A stretch of 64,000 nucleotides of DNA from Hyphomicrobiales bacterium (GTDB lineage Bacteria > Pseudomonadota > Alphaproteobacteria > Rhizobiales > Rhizobiaceae), in the NCBI GenBank assembly GCA_900472175.1, contig UCHD01000012.1, positions 27,532 to 91,531 of the forward strand, given 5' to 3'. Positions 48,119 through 56,970 of the stretch are shown one piece after another (position 1 is the stretch's first letter; each line of letters begins with the position of its first letter). The notes beneath the pieces were generated by a model. The model saw only the letters and a program-made list of their open reading frames with translations, was not told the DNA's origin and searched no databases. A program made the translations under genes and the position numbers.

Positions 48119-48322
48119 GGACGGTCACTCTTTTTGTCGATGCCGGCCCGGATTTGGGCGGCGAAGCAGAGGTCGGATATGGGGCCATGACCTAACGTCG
48201 GCAATGGATAAAATGCAAGCATTTCTCAAAAGAGGATTTTCAGGCCTTTCTGACAGGAATGCTTCTCACGATACGGCACATGATGTGGCGATCGGGTTCT
48301 ACGCGGAAAGCAGGAGGCCTTC

Positions 48323-49873
48323 ATGACATCCCAAATTCTCGTCATCGATGACGATCCGGTTCAGCGCCGGCTGCTGACGAACATGATCGAGCGGCTCGGT
48401 CATATTGCCCATCTCGCCGACAACGGCCGCAGCGGTCTGGAACTGCTGGAGCGCAAGCGCGGGCTGATCAGCGTCATCCTTCTCGATCTGATGATGCCGG
48501 AAATGAACGGCCACGGTTTTCTCGAAGCGATCGCCGAGCGCGGCATTGATACGCCCGTCATCGTGCAGACGGGGCAGGGCGGCATCGAGACGGTGGTTCT
48601 GGCCATGCAGGCCGGTGCCTTCGATTTCGTTGTCAAGCCCGTGTCCCCCGAGCGCCTTTCCGTCGCGATTTCCAACGCGCTGAAGATGGATCACCGCGAA
48701 GGCAAGAGCGGCCGCGCGCCAAAACGGTCGCGCAGCGGCGCCGTCGGGTTCGACGATGTCGTCTCGGCAAGCCCGGCGATGATCCGGGTGCTGGATCTTG
48801 CCCGCCGCGCTGCGCAGTCGAATATTCCGATCGTGCTTGAAGGGGAATCCGGCGTCGGCAAGGAAATGGTCGCCCGGGCCATCCAGCATGCCAGCGAACG
48901 CGCTGGCAAGCCGTTCATCACGGTCAATTGTGGCGCCATTCCGCATAATCTGGTCGAGAGCATTCTCTTCGGCCATGAGAAGGGCGCTTTCACCGGCGCC
49001 ACTGAAAAGCATATCGGCAAGTTTGCCGATGCCGACGGTGGCACGCTGTTCCTTGACGAGATCGGCGACCTGCCGCTCGACGTCCAGGTCAAGCTGCTCC
49101 GGGCTGTCCAGCAAGGCGAAATCGAAACGATCGGCGCCCGTCATCCGCAGAAGGTCAATGTCCGGCTGATTTCGGCCACCAACAAGGACCTGATCAACGA
49201 GGTGCGCGAAGGCCGTTTCCGCGAAGATCTCTATTACCGGCTGAACGTCTTCCCGATCGCCATGCCAGCGCTGCGCAAGCGAAAGGAAGATATTCCGGTT
49301 CTGGTGCGCACGTTTGTCGAGCGGTTCGCAGTGGAGCAGCGGCTGGCATCACCGCTGTCGGTATCGAGCGGGGCCATGGCGCTTCTCACGGCCTATGACT
49401 GGCCGGGCAATATCCGCCAGTTGGAAAACGCCATCTTCCGGGCTGTCGTCTTGGCCGAGGGCGCCGAGCTGACGGTGAAGGACTTTCCGCAGATCGCCAC
49501 GCAGATTCCCGGCTATGTCGTCGCGGAGAAGTCGGGCTTTACCTGGGAGGAAACCGGACCGGCAAAGGGAACAGTCAGCGAGTCCAATTATCTGCCGCCG
49601 GTCTACCCGCATTTCGGCGCCGCCGAGAAGGCAGACCTGCGCAATCCAGCCCCGGATCAACATCCAGACAACGCGATTGCCAGCGTCGATGATGGCGGCA
49701 ATGTCCGAAAACTGGCCGATGTGGAAGAGGAACTGATTCGGTTTGCGCTGAAATTCTACCGTGGGCAGATGAGCCAGGTGGCCCGCAAACTTGGCATCGG
49801 CCGCTCGACATTGTATCGCAAACTCAAGGACTACGGCATTAATCCGGATGATCCGTTCAGCGAGGCCGCGTAA
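48323..49873 (+). CDS. Sigma54-dependent response regulator (orphan)
   Basis: A 516-residue NtrC-type activator. Receiver domain about 4-120 with D10/D11, phospho-site D55 (LLDLMMPEMNG), T83 and K105 (VVKPVS). AAA+ domain about 141-375: Walker A GESGVGKE, the sigma54-contacting GAFTGA motif (in GHEKGAFTGAT), Walker B LFLDEIGD and the R-finger segment REDLYYRLNV. A long linker (about 400-460) leads to a Fis-type HTH (about 465-505; QVARKLGIGRSTLYRKLKDY). AGGAGG precedes the ATG. All catalytic parts seem intact, so it should open sigma54 promoters; no histidine kinase or sigma54 target is beside it. Regulon unknown. Confidence 0.92.
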   Translation: MTSQILVIDDDPVQRRLLTNMIERLGHIAHLADNGRSGLELLERKRGLISVILLDLMMPEMNGHGFLEAIAERGIDTPVIVQTGQGGIETVVLAMQAGAFDFVVKPVSPERLSVAISNALKMDHREGKSGRAPKRSRSGAVGFDDVVSASPAMIRVLDLARRAAQSNIPIVLEGESGVGKEMVARAIQHASERAGKPFITVNCGAIPHNLVESILFGHEKGAFTGATEKHIGKFADADGGTLFLDEIGDLPLDVQVKLLRAVQQGEIETIGARHPQKVNVRLISATNKDLINEVREGRFREDLYYRLNVFPIAMPALRKRKEDIPVLVRTFVERFAVEQRLASPLSVSSGAMALLTAYDWPGNIRQLENAIFRAVVLAEGAELTVKDFPQIATQIPGYVVAEKSGFTWEETGPAKGTVSESNYLPPVYPHFGAAEKADLRNPAPDQHPDNAIASVDDGGNVRKLADVEEELIRFALKFYRGQMSQVARKLGIGRSTLYRKLKDYGINPDDPFSEAA

Positions 49874-49933
49874 AACCAGGGATAACAACGCGTAACGATC
49901 CGTCGAATTTGGCTGTTGTCGTTTAGACCTTGT

Positions 49934-49950
49934 TAGTGAACCATTCACTA
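49934..49950. promoter_or_regulatory. Palindrome upstream of the DUF882 gene
   Basis: TAGTGAA-CCA-TTCACTA, perfect 7-bp arms, directly next to an AT-rich TATATTATAAGG that could be a -10 region. Operator-like. Confidence 0.45.
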
Positions 49951-49966
49951 TATTATAAGGATAACC

Positions 49967-50014
49967 GATGACTGTGGCATATTTGCCATGCTGTCACCGC
50001 AATTGACAGTCATC
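49967..50014. repeat. Nested inverted repeats in the DUF882 leader
   Basis: Outer arms GATGACTG (49967-49974) and CAGTCATC (50007-50014) enclose a small hairpin TGGCA-TATT-TGCCA. The whole would fold as a two-tier stem shortly before the start codon. No U-tract. Confidence 0.45.
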
Positions 50015-50057
50015 TGAGCAGCCACGGGACGCTTTGTCCGTCGGACGGGGATTGAGT

Positions 50058-51911
50058 TTGCAAAATTTGTTCGGATTCAAGAAGCCTAACGGCTCCGTGA
50101 TAGCCCGCTTTTGCGCCGCGGCAGCCCGTAAGGCGCCGCGTGTTCTCGCATCGCTTCTGATTGCAGCCTCCATGGTCACGCCTGGCTTTGCGCCGCCCGT
50201 CGAGGCGGCCGGCCAGACGCGGACGCTCAAGCTCTATTTCATCCATACCCAGGAAAAGGCGTCGATCACCTTCAAGCGTAACGGCCGCTACGACGCCAAG
50301 GGTCTGCAGGAGATCAACCGCTTCCTGCGCGACTGGCGCCGCAACGAGCCCACGAAGATGGATCCGCGTCTCCTCGACCTTGTCTGGGAAGTTTACCAGA
50401 AGAGCGGTTCGCGCGATTATATCCACGTGGTTTCGGCCTATCGTTCGCCAGCCACCAACGGCATGCTGCGGTCGCGCTCCAAGGGTGTCGCCAAGAAGAG
50501 CCAGCACATGCTCGGCAAGGCGATGGATTTCTATCTGCCCGACGTCAAGCTGAAGACCGTGCGTGAAATCGGCATGAAATTCCAGGTGGGCGGCGTTGGC
50601 TATTACCCGACGTCCGGCTCGCCCTTCATTCACATGGATGTCGGCGGCGTGCGCGCCTGGCCGCGCATGAACCGCAACGAACTCGTCCGGCTGTTCCCCG
50701 ATGGCAAGACCCTGCACGTTCCGGCTGACGGTAAGCCGTTGCCGGGCTATGAACTGGCCGTTGCCGATTACAAGCGCCGTGTTGGCGCCAGCGGCATCGA
50801 AGTGGCCGGTGGCGGCGCAAAGGGCGCTGGCGACAAGGATACCACCAAGCGCAAGGGCAATCTGTTTGCCATGCTGTTCGGCGGCGGTGGCGACGAGGAT
50901 GAAGAACCCAACGCAATCGCCAGTGCCGATCTTGAAGGCTCTGACGAACAGCCTGTGGCCAAGCCGAAGGTCACGCAGGTTGCTGCGGCAGAACAGGCTC
51001 TGCCCGGCGTGGAGAATTCCGTTGCACAAACAGAGGCCCAGCAGCAGGCTGTCGCTGCTCCGGTTCCCGGTGTAAGGCCGGCCTTCAGGGATGCCGATAC
51101 CGGCATTCAGACGGCACTGGTTGCGCCGACCAAGGAAACGTCGCAGGAAGCCTGGGCTGCAGCCCTGCCGACACCGGCGGCAACCGCCGAGAGCGAATAC
51201 GCCGATCTGGCCGCCTACAAGATTCCGGTGCCGCAGATGCTTGGCAAGCGTGGCTCGAACGGCGATGCAGGCGCCGGTACACTGATGGCCTCGACCGACC
51301 CGAATGCAGGGGTACTGCCTGAGGATGTTGCAGCCCTTGGCTTTGTTCCGGTCCCGGGTGCCCGGCCGGCTGGCGAAGACGCGCTGATGGCCGTGGCCGA
51401 TGCCAATGTTGCCATTCCGTCGTTTGCCGAACGCGTGCAGCCACAGGCCGTTGCCTTGGCGCAGCAGCCGGTGGAAGCTGCTGCCGCGGCGCAGACACGC
51501 GTTGCGCTGGCGCAGCAGGAACAGCCGGTGGAAATGGCTGCGTTCGTGTCGCAATCGGGTGCCGCAGCGCGCGCCGCCGTGTTTGACGATGCTTTTGAGG
51601 GCAATGTTGAAGCGCCTGCCAAGGGCAAGCGCCCGAAGAAGCAGGAGGCTGATGCCGCGACCCGTTCGTCCGTGCGTACCGAGCCGAAGCTGACCCAGCA
51701 GATCATTTCTTCCTGGGCGCTGACCAACGGCCGGATGGCGACCCTGTCGAAGCCGGTCAAGGCACCGCGTTTTGTCAGCAAGGCGTTGCGCGCCTCGCCG
51801 ACGACGGTCTATTCGGCAGGCTTCTCGAACGAAGCGGTTGCGGCCGACACGGCCCGGTTCAGCGGCACGGCAGTCAACTTCCTCGAAGTGAAGAAATTCA
51901 GCACCAACTGA
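50058..51911 (+). CDS. DUF882/YcbK-like M15 peptidase-fold protein with long tail
   Basis: About 617 residues. After a basic N-terminus and a signal/anchor segment (about 25-50; VLASLLIAASMVTPGFA), the DUF882 domain (about 52-205) keeps the metal motif of M15 carboxypeptidases: SQHMLGKAMDFYLP (H and D) and FIHMDVGGVRAW (H-x-D). These are related to enzymes trimming peptidoglycan stem peptides. The remaining 400 residues are Ala/Pro/Gln-rich, low complexity, with recurring PVPG, AAE and AQQ pieces and a basic end. Start uncertain: TTG 50058, six bases after GGACGGGGA, is preferred; TTG 50034 and 50052 are possible. Probably periplasmic cell-wall protein. Confidence 0.82.
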   Translation: MQNLFGFKKPNGSVIARFCAAAARKAPRVLASLLIAASMVTPGFAPPVEAAGQTRTLKLYFIHTQEKASITFKRNGRYDAKGLQEINRFLRDWRRNEPTKMDPRLLDLVWEVYQKSGSRDYIHVVSAYRSPATNGMLRSRSKGVAKKSQHMLGKAMDFYLPDVKLKTVREIGMKFQVGGVGYYPTSGSPFIHMDVGGVRAWPRMNRNELVRLFPDGKTLHVPADGKPLPGYELAVADYKRRVGASGIEVAGGGAKGAGDKDTTKRKGNLFAMLFGGGGDEDEEPNAIASADLEGSDEQPVAKPKVTQVAAAEQALPGVENSVAQTEAQQQAVAAPVPGVRPAFRDADTGIQTALVAPTKETSQEAWAAALPTPAATAESEYADLAAYKIPVPQMLGKRGSNGDAGAGTLMASTDPNAGVLPEDVAALGFVPVPGARPAGEDALMAVADANVAIPSFAERVQPQAVALAQQPVEAAAAAQTRVALAQQEQPVEMAAFVSQSGAAARAAVFDDAFEGNVEAPAKGKRPKKQEADAATRSSVRTEPKLTQQIISSWALTNGRMATLSKPVKAPRFVSKALRASPTTVYSAGFSNEAVAADTARFSGTAVNFLEVKKFSTN

Positions 51912-51931
51912 AAAAGTCGGTGAAACAACAG

Positions 51932-51961
51932 AAAAAGCCCGCTGGCGACAGCGGGCTTTTT
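51932..51961 (+). terminator. Terminator of the DUF882 gene
   Basis: AAAAAGCCCGCTG and CAGCGGGCTTTTT arms around a GCGA loop. Confidence 0.9.
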
Positions 51962-52202
51962 GCATTTTCTCGACCCCGCTTTGGTGCGCCGGTATCACAC
52001 GAACGTGTGCGTCATGTATAGGCCTGAGCGGATTTCCAGTGTCTGCGGGGCTGGCGCACGTGTATTCACCTTCCTATATTGCCGTTATCTCTTTCGCTGG
52101 CCACGTGTTTTATCGCTCGCTGCAGTTTTCTGCGCGAAATGATACGCGTGCAATGGAAAGCCGGAAAAGACGATCCCGTAGAAGCGGACAAGGAGTGTGC
52201 GA

Positions 52203-52649
52203 ATGCCGAAGTACAGCAAGACCCCCGAAGCGATTGCGAAATTGTCTCCGGAGCAGTATCGCGTCACGCAGGAGAATGGCACGGAGCGGCCGGGTACCGG
52301 CCAATATAACGATAACAAGAAGCCGGGCATTTATGTCGATATCGTTTCCGGCGAACCGTTGTTTGCCTCATCCGACAAGTATGAATCCGGTTGCGGCTGG
52401 CCAAGCTTTACCAAGCCGATCGAGCCGGCCCATGTCGCCGAACTGCGCGATGCGTCGCATGGAATGGTTCGTATCGAGGTGCGCTCGGCTCATGGCGACA
52501 GCCATCTTGGCCATGTCTTTACCGACGGTCCGCGCGACCGTGGTGGACTGCGCTACTGCATCAATTCTGCCTCGCTCCGTTTTGTCCCGCGCGACAAGAT
52601 GGAAGCGGAAGGCTATGGCGACTATCTCGCACAGGTGGAGGATATCTGA
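52203..52649 (+). CDS. msrB: Peptide-methionine (R)-S-oxide reductase MsrB
   Basis: A 148-residue enzyme reducing methionine-R-sulfoxide. Catalytic C119 in [12 protein letters not shown], resolving C64 in SGCGWPSF, and the substrate-binding [10 protein letters not shown]. The two CxxC zinc pairs of E. coli MsrB are absent: the positions read [10 protein letters not shown] and [11 protein letters not shown], so this is the zinc-free form. AAGGAG precedes the ATG at 52203. Its stop overlaps the start of msrA (TGATG), so R- and S-sulfoxide repair are translationally coupled. Confidence 0.95.
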   Translation: MPKYSKTPEAIAKLSPEQYRVTQENGTERPGTGQYNDNKKPGIYVDIVSGEPLFASSDKYESGCGWPSFTKPIEPAHVAELRDASHGMVRIEVRSAHGDSHLGHVFTDGPRDRGGLRYCINSASLRFVPRDKMEAEGYGDYLAQVEDI

Positions 52650-53167
52650 TGACAACCGAACGCGCAGTATTGGCCGGTGGCTGCTTCTGGGGCATGCAGG
52701 ACCTCATTCGCCGTTATGACGGCGTCATCGATACCCGGGTGGGTTACACGGGTGGCGATGTCCGCAATGCGACCTACCGCAATCATGGCACTCACGCCGA
52801 AGGGATAGAAATCACCTTCGATCCGGCGCGGATCAGCTATCGCGATCTGCTGGAATTCTTCTTCCAGATTCATGATCCGTCGACAGAAAACCGGCAGGGG
52901 AATGATAGAGGCACCAGCTATCGCTCGGCGATCTATTATACCAGCGACGAGCAGAAGCGCGTCGCGGTTGAAACGATCGCCGACGTCGATGCCTCCGGGC
53001 TGTGGCCGGGCAAGGTGGTAACGGAAGTGGAACCTGTCAGCGACTTCTGGGAAGCCGAGCCCGAGCACCAGGATTACCTGGAGCGGCTGCCGAACGGCTA
53101 TACCTGCCATTTCATCCGTCCGGGCTGGAAATTGCCGCGCCGTGAAAAGAGCAGCGACGCTGCCTGA
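52649..53167 (+). CDS. msrA: Peptide-methionine (S)-S-oxide reductase MsrA
   Basis: A 172-residue enzyme reducing methionine-S-sulfoxide. The signature [11 protein letters not shown] carries catalytic C12. [21 protein letters not shown] and [11 protein letters not shown] complete the pocket; [10 protein letters not shown] near the C-terminus holds a Cys that may serve for recycling. The start overlaps the msrB stop by one base. No signal peptide: cytoplasmic. A bidirectional terminator follows. Confidence 0.95.
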   Translation: MTTERAVLAGGCFWGMQDLIRRYDGVIDTRVGYTGGDVRNATYRNHGTHAEGIEITFDPARISYRDLLEFFFQIHDPSTENRQGNDRGTSYRSAIYYTSDEQKRVAVETIADVDASGLWPGKVVTEVEPVSDFWEAEPEHQDYLERLPNGYTCHFIRPGWKLPRREKSSDAA

Positions 53168-53211
53168 GTCAAATCCCGTTCGAGGCTTGGCCTTGACGTA
53201 TTTCAAAATGG

Positions 53212-53240
53212 AAAAAGGCCGGCGATGAACCGGCCTTTTT
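53212..53240. terminator. Bidirectional terminator between msrA and gapR
   Basis: AAAAAGGCCGG and CCGGCCTTTTT arms around a 7-base loop; A- and T-runs on both sides serve both convergent genes. Confidence 0.9.
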
Positions 53241-53267
53241 GGCGTTTGATACCAACCGTATCGACGC

Positions 53268-53531
53268 TTATTCGGCGTCCGGGGCTTCGATCATGCCCAG
53301 TGCGGCGAGATAGGTGTCGAGGATCGCTTCCTGTTCGGCGCGCTCGTCCTTGTCCTGCTTGCGGATGGCGATGACCTTTTTCAGGATCTTCGTGTCGAAG
53401 CCCGTGCCCTTTGCTTCGCCGTATACATCCTTGATGTCGTCGGCGATGGTCTTCTTTTCTTCTTCCAGCCGTTCGATGCGCTCGATGAACGAACGAAGCT
53501 GGTCGCGTGCGACGCCGTGGGCATCCGACAT
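53268..53531 (-). CDS. gapR: GapR-family nucleoid-associated protein (DUF2312)
   Basis: An 87-residue coiled-coil DNA-binding protein. The family line is clear: [59 protein letters not shown], then an acidic tail. In Caulobacter, GapR encircles overtwisted AT-rich DNA ahead of polymerases and supports topoisomerases; the same role here is inferred. AAGGAG precedes the ATG. Monocistronic, convergent with msrA. Confidence 0.9.
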   Translation of the reverse strand: MSDAHGVARDQLRSFIERIERLEEEKKTIADDIKDVYGEAKGTGFDTKILKKVIAIRKQDKDERAEQEAILDTYLAALGMIEAPDAE

Positions 53532-53674
53532 GGTGTTCTCCTTGTTGGGGGATATCTATCAATGAGGGTGGGACTGAATTTGTGAGGCTGTGACCTGCCG
53601 CGAAGTACGGCTGAGGTCAAGTGACATTGCGTAACATCCGGCGAATTTCCGGCCTGAACGGGCGATGGGGAACG

Positions 53675-53980
53675 TTATTCCCTGGGCTTGCTCGCTTCAA
53701 AAGCGGCTTTTTGTTCGCTAGATGCCTCCCGCTGGTTGAGCGCCCGCCATTCCTCGTAAGGCATGCCGTAGACGATCTCGCGGGATTGTTCCTTGTCCAT
53801 CGGGATGCCGGCGGCGTTGGCTGCGTCGCGATACCAGTTCGACAGGCAGTTGCGGCAAAAGCCGGCAAGGTTCATCAGGTCGATATTCTGCACGTCGCTG
53901 CGCTCGCGCAAGTGGGACACCAGGCGGCGGAAGGCGGCGGCTTCGAATTCGAGCTGTTGCTGTGCTGTGAGGTCGCTCAT
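53675..53980 (-). CDS. DUF1244 family protein
   Basis: A 101-residue, mostly helical cytoplasmic protein: LEFEAAAFRRLVSHLRERSD, VQNIDLMNLAGFCRNCLSNW (a C-x2-C pair near 42-45) and YRDAANAAGIPMDKEQSREI, VYGMPYEEWRALNQ. The family is widespread in Proteobacteria and of unknown function; the cysteine pair may bind a metal, though that is only a guess. It follows the second N-formylglutamate amidohydrolase by 19 bases and is probably co-transcribed with it. Confidence 0.85.
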   Translation of the reverse strand: MSDLTAQQQLEFEAAAFRRLVSHLRERSDVQNIDLMNLAGFCRNCLSNWYRDAANAAGIPMDKEQSREIVYGMPYEEWRALNQREASSEQKAAFEASKPRE

Positions 53981-53999
53981 CGTCGGTCTCTTTCAATTC

Positions 54000-54794
54000 T
54001 CAGAACGTGTAGGGTCCGGTGCGCGACGGATAACGCCTGATTTCGTGCAATTCGGGGCGGGTATTCAAATTTTCAAGGACAGGCCCAAGCCGGGCATCCC
54101 ATTCGGCAACGCCGCTATCGTCGCCGATCAGGTCCTGGCGCACCTCGATCAGCGCGTGGGCAAGGCCGGTTTCCATGCAATGGCGAAACATCGTGTCGCC
54201 GCGCAGGGCGCCGTCATAGGGCTCATTGTCGCCCACGAGAATATCGCCGGAAACCTCGAGTGCTTCGATCAACGGGGTAACCGCACGCGGATCGCTGTCC
54301 CAGAGTACGGCCGCGTGCCAGGGGCGGGGCACACCCTTCCAGGCCGGCGTATAGGAATGGATGGAAACAACCAGCGGCGCCTTGCCGCTGGCAGCGCTGA
54401 CGTCTGCGATCGTCTGCGAGACGGCGCGGTGATAGGGGCGGTGGAAACGATTGAGGCGGTTCTCCCACTCCTCCGGCGTTATCGGGTGATTGCCGGGAAT
54501 GATGGCGCCGTCGGATATTTTCATGATCAGCGTCGGATCGTCTTCGCCCCGGTTCGGATCGATCAGCAGCCGTGAAAATCGGCTGAGCACGGCGGGAACG
54601 CCAAGCCGCGCAGCCAGCCGCCGAACAAGGGCCTCGACGCCGATATCATAGGCAATGTGACGCGCAAAGGCGCTTTCCGGAAGGCCGAGCCTGCCATATT
54701 CCGGCGGCAAGCGGTTGGTGGCGTGATCGGCGAGCAGCACCAACCCGGCCGCATTGTTTCCTGCAATGATCTCGAAAGGCGATGTTTCCGGCAT
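54000..54794 (-). CDS. N-formylglutamate amidohydrolase family protein (copy 2)
   Basis: A 264-residue member of the FGase superfamily, distinct from the 294-residue protein at 3625. Motifs: LVLLADHATNRLPPEYGRLG (about 18-37), DIGVEALVRRLAARLGVPAV, SRFSRLLIDPNRGEDDPTLI, VVSIHSYTPAWKG (metal His) and ALIEVRQDLIGDDSGVAEW. The sequence RGEDDPTLI and length resemble a subgroup of unknown substrate. First gene of a probable pair with DUF1244. Confidence 0.85.
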   Translation of the reverse strand: MPETSPFEIIAGNNAAGLVLLADHATNRLPPEYGRLGLPESAFARHIAYDIGVEALVRRLAARLGVPAVLSRFSRLLIDPNRGEDDPTLIMKISDGAIIPGNHPITPEEWENRLNRFHRPYHRAVSQTIADVSAASGKAPLVVSIHSYTPAWKGVPRPWHAAVLWDSDPRAVTPLIEALEVSGDILVGDNEPYDGALRGDTMFRHCMETGLAHALIEVRQDLIGDDSGVAEWDARLGPVLENLNTRPELHEIRRYPSRTGPYTF

Positions 54795-54977
54795 ACAGTA
54801 TCAACTCGTTTGGCTCTTGACGGAATTTGATGACACGCTGTGCTGGCAATCGCAAGACAATGGCGGATTTACGATATTCCCGGCAACAAAAACCCGGATA
54901 TAATCGATTAGACTTACGTTGACATTCGAGCCCCATCGTCGCAAGAAAGTGCCTCGACAAATTGCAACGGAGACCCA

Positions 54978-55463
54978 TTGGAAACCGTGTCCAGATATCC
55001 TTTTTCCAGGCTGAATCTGCGGAGCTGGTCTTTAAGCGCTGTTCTCCTCTTCGTTCTGACCGCGTTTTCGCCGGCCCTGATCGCAAGTGAAGCCCGCGCC
55101 GAATTCCGGGTCTGCAATGGTACCCAAAATCTGGTCGGCGTCGCCATCGGTTATCGCGCCAAGGAAGGCTGGATCACCGAAGGATGGTGGCAGGTTCCGG
55201 CGACCACATGCGCGACCCTGATCGAGGGCGAACTCCAATCACGATACTATTACCTCTATGCTGAAGATGCAGCTCGCGGCGGACGCTGGACGGGTGACGT
55301 CAATATGTGCGTCGCCGAAAACGAGTTCAAAGTGACCGGTGTGCAGGATTGCTTCGCACGCGGCTTCCAGCGGATGGGGTTCAAGGAATACGACACGGGG
55401 CGTCAGGGAAGCTGGATGGTTCAGTTGTCCGACAACCCAGGGACTCAAGAAAGCCATAACTGA
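54978..55463 (+). CDS. DUF1036 family exported protein
   Basis: A 161-residue protein, TTG start at 54978 with GGAG upstream. A signal peptide spans about 1-42 (LSAVLLFVLTAFSPALIASEARA). The mature domain has the family's paired cysteines and aromatic residues: FRVCNGTQNLVGVAIGYRAK, GWITEGWWQVPATTCATLIE, YYYLYAEDA, VNMCVAENEFKVTG, VQDCFARGFQRMGF. Function unknown; probably a small secreted beta-structure protein with two disulfides. Its stop overlaps the pyk start by one base, a conserved-looking coupling in rhizobia as far as I recall. Confidence 0.85.
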   Translation: METVSRYPFSRLNLRSWSLSAVLLFVLTAFSPALIASEARAEFRVCNGTQNLVGVAIGYRAKEGWITEGWWQVPATTCATLIEGELQSRYYYLYAEDAARGGRWTGDVNMCVAENEFKVTGVQDCFARGFQRMGFKEYDTGRQGSWMVQLSDNPGTQESHN

Positions 55464-56902
55464 TGAAGCGGAATAGAAAAGTCAAAATCCTCGCAACGCT
55501 TGGACCTGCGTCCAGCGAAGAAGAGATGATCCAGAAGCTGCATGAGGCGGGGGCTGATCTTTTCCGGATCAACATGAGCCATGCCAGCCACGACATGATG
55601 CGCACGCTGATCAAGCGTATCCGCAATGTCGAGGCACGCTGCGGCCGCCCGATCGGCATTCTGGCCGACCTCCAGGGACCGAAACTGCGCGTCGGCAAGT
55701 TTGCCGCCGGCAAGGTCGATCTGGTTCCCGGCCAGACCTTTACGCTCGACAACAAGGACGAGCTTGGCGACGCAACCCGTGTCTACCTGCCGCATCCGGA
55801 AATTCTGGAATCGGTCAAGGCCGGCCACCGCTTGCTGATCGACGACGGCAAGCTGCACCTGCGCGCCGACAAGTCGGACGGCAAGAGCATCGTCTGCACC
55901 GTTATCGCCGGCACCAAGATTTCCGACCGCAAGGGCGTCAGCCTGCCTGATACGCTGCTCAGCGTCGGTGCCTTGACTGAAAAAGACCGTGCCGACCTCG
56001 ACGCCGTGCTCGAAACCGATGATGTCGACTGGGTTGCCCTGTCGTTCATCCAGCGCCCGGAAGACCTGTCGGAAGTCCGCAAGGTCTCGCGTGGCCGCGT
56101 TGGCCTGATGTCGAAGATCGAAAAGCCACAGGCGATCGAGCGGATCGACGAGATCATCGAATTGTCCGACGCGCTGATGGTTGCGCGTGGTGACCTTGGC
56201 GTGGAAATGCCGCTCGAGGCCGTTCCTGGTCTGCAGAAGCAGCTGATCCGGGCCGCCCGCCGCGCCGGCAAGCCGGTCGTCGTCGCCACCCAGATGCTGG
56301 AATCGATGATTTCGGCGCCCGTCCCGACCCGCGCCGAAGTCTCCGATGTTGCGACCGCCGTGTTCGAAGGCGCTGATGCGATCATGCTGTCGGCAGAATC
56401 GGCTTCCGGTGATTATCCGGTGGAAGCGGTTGCGACGATGGCTTCGATTGCCAGCAAGATCGAAACCGATCCGCATTATCCGGGTATCATCTACGCCCAG
56501 CGCACCCCGCCGGAAGCCACCGGCGCCGATGCGATTTCGCTGGCGGCCCACCAGATCGCCGAGACCCTGAATCTTTCGGCCATCGTCTGTTACACGTCCT
56601 CCGGCACGACCGGCCTGCGTGCGGCGCGCGAGCGTCCGCAGGTGCCGATCCTGGCGCTTTCACCGGTTATCCAGACGGCCCGCCGTCTCTCCGTCGTCTG
56701 GGGCCTGCATTGCGTCGTTACCTCCGATGCGACCGATCTGGACGACATGGTCAACCGCGCTTGCCGCATCGTTGCGACGGAAGGTTTTGGCAAGCCGGGC
56801 GACCGGGTGATCATCTCGGCCGGCGTGCCGCTCGGAACACCGGGCGCGACCAACATGCTGCGTATCGCCTATATCGGCTCCGACGGCCTCAGCGGCGTCT
56901 GA
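55463..56902 (+). CDS. pyk: Pyruvate kinase
   Basis: A 479-residue glycolytic enzyme making pyruvate and ATP from phosphoenolpyruvate and ADP. Motifs: KILATLGPASSEEEMIQKL (7-25), RINMSHASHD, the ADP/Mg region GPKLRVGKF, catalytic Lys in MSKIEKPQAIERIDEI, the signature LMVARGDLGVEMP and KPVVVATQMLESMI, then SAESASGDYP. The C-terminal allosteric domain (about 350-475) ends before the extra PEP-like module of Bacillus enzymes. It is coupled to the DUF1036 gene by a one-base overlap. A strong terminator follows. Confidence 0.97.
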   Translation: MKRNRKVKILATLGPASSEEEMIQKLHEAGADLFRINMSHASHDMMRTLIKRIRNVEARCGRPIGILADLQGPKLRVGKFAAGKVDLVPGQTFTLDNKDELGDATRVYLPHPEILESVKAGHRLLIDDGKLHLRADKSDGKSIVCTVIAGTKISDRKGVSLPDTLLSVGALTEKDRADLDAVLETDDVDWVALSFIQRPEDLSEVRKVSRGRVGLMSKIEKPQAIERIDEIIELSDALMVARGDLGVEMPLEAVPGLQKQLIRAARRAGKPVVVATQMLESMISAPVPTRAEVSDVATAVFEGADAIMLSAESASGDYPVEAVATMASIASKIETDPHYPGIIYAQRTPPEATGADAISLAAHQIAETLNLSAIVCYTSSGTTGLRAARERPQVPILALSPVIQTARRLSVVWGLHCVVTSDATDLDDMVNRACRIVATEGFGKPGDRVIISAGVPLGTPGATNMLRIAYIGSDGLSGV

Positions 56903-56925
56903 GACCCGTTTCACGCTCATGAAAA

Positions 56926-56960
56926 AAACCGCCGGAGCGATCCGGCGGTTTCTTTTTTTT
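56926..56960 (+). terminator. Terminator of pyk
   Basis: AAACCGCCGGA and TCCGGCGGTTT arms, then eight T. The A-run before it could also serve the convergent gene at 56971. Confidence 0.92.
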
Positions 56961-56970
56961 GTCTCTCTGG

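Noticed and set aside
46373..48190. 605-codon + strand frame opposite pepF
   Set aside because: pepF shows a full HExxH peptidase; the opposite frame is a low-information shadow.
51960..52142. 60-codon + strand frame before msrB
   Set aside because: It starts inside the terminator of the preceding gene, has no ribosome site and no similarity I recognise.
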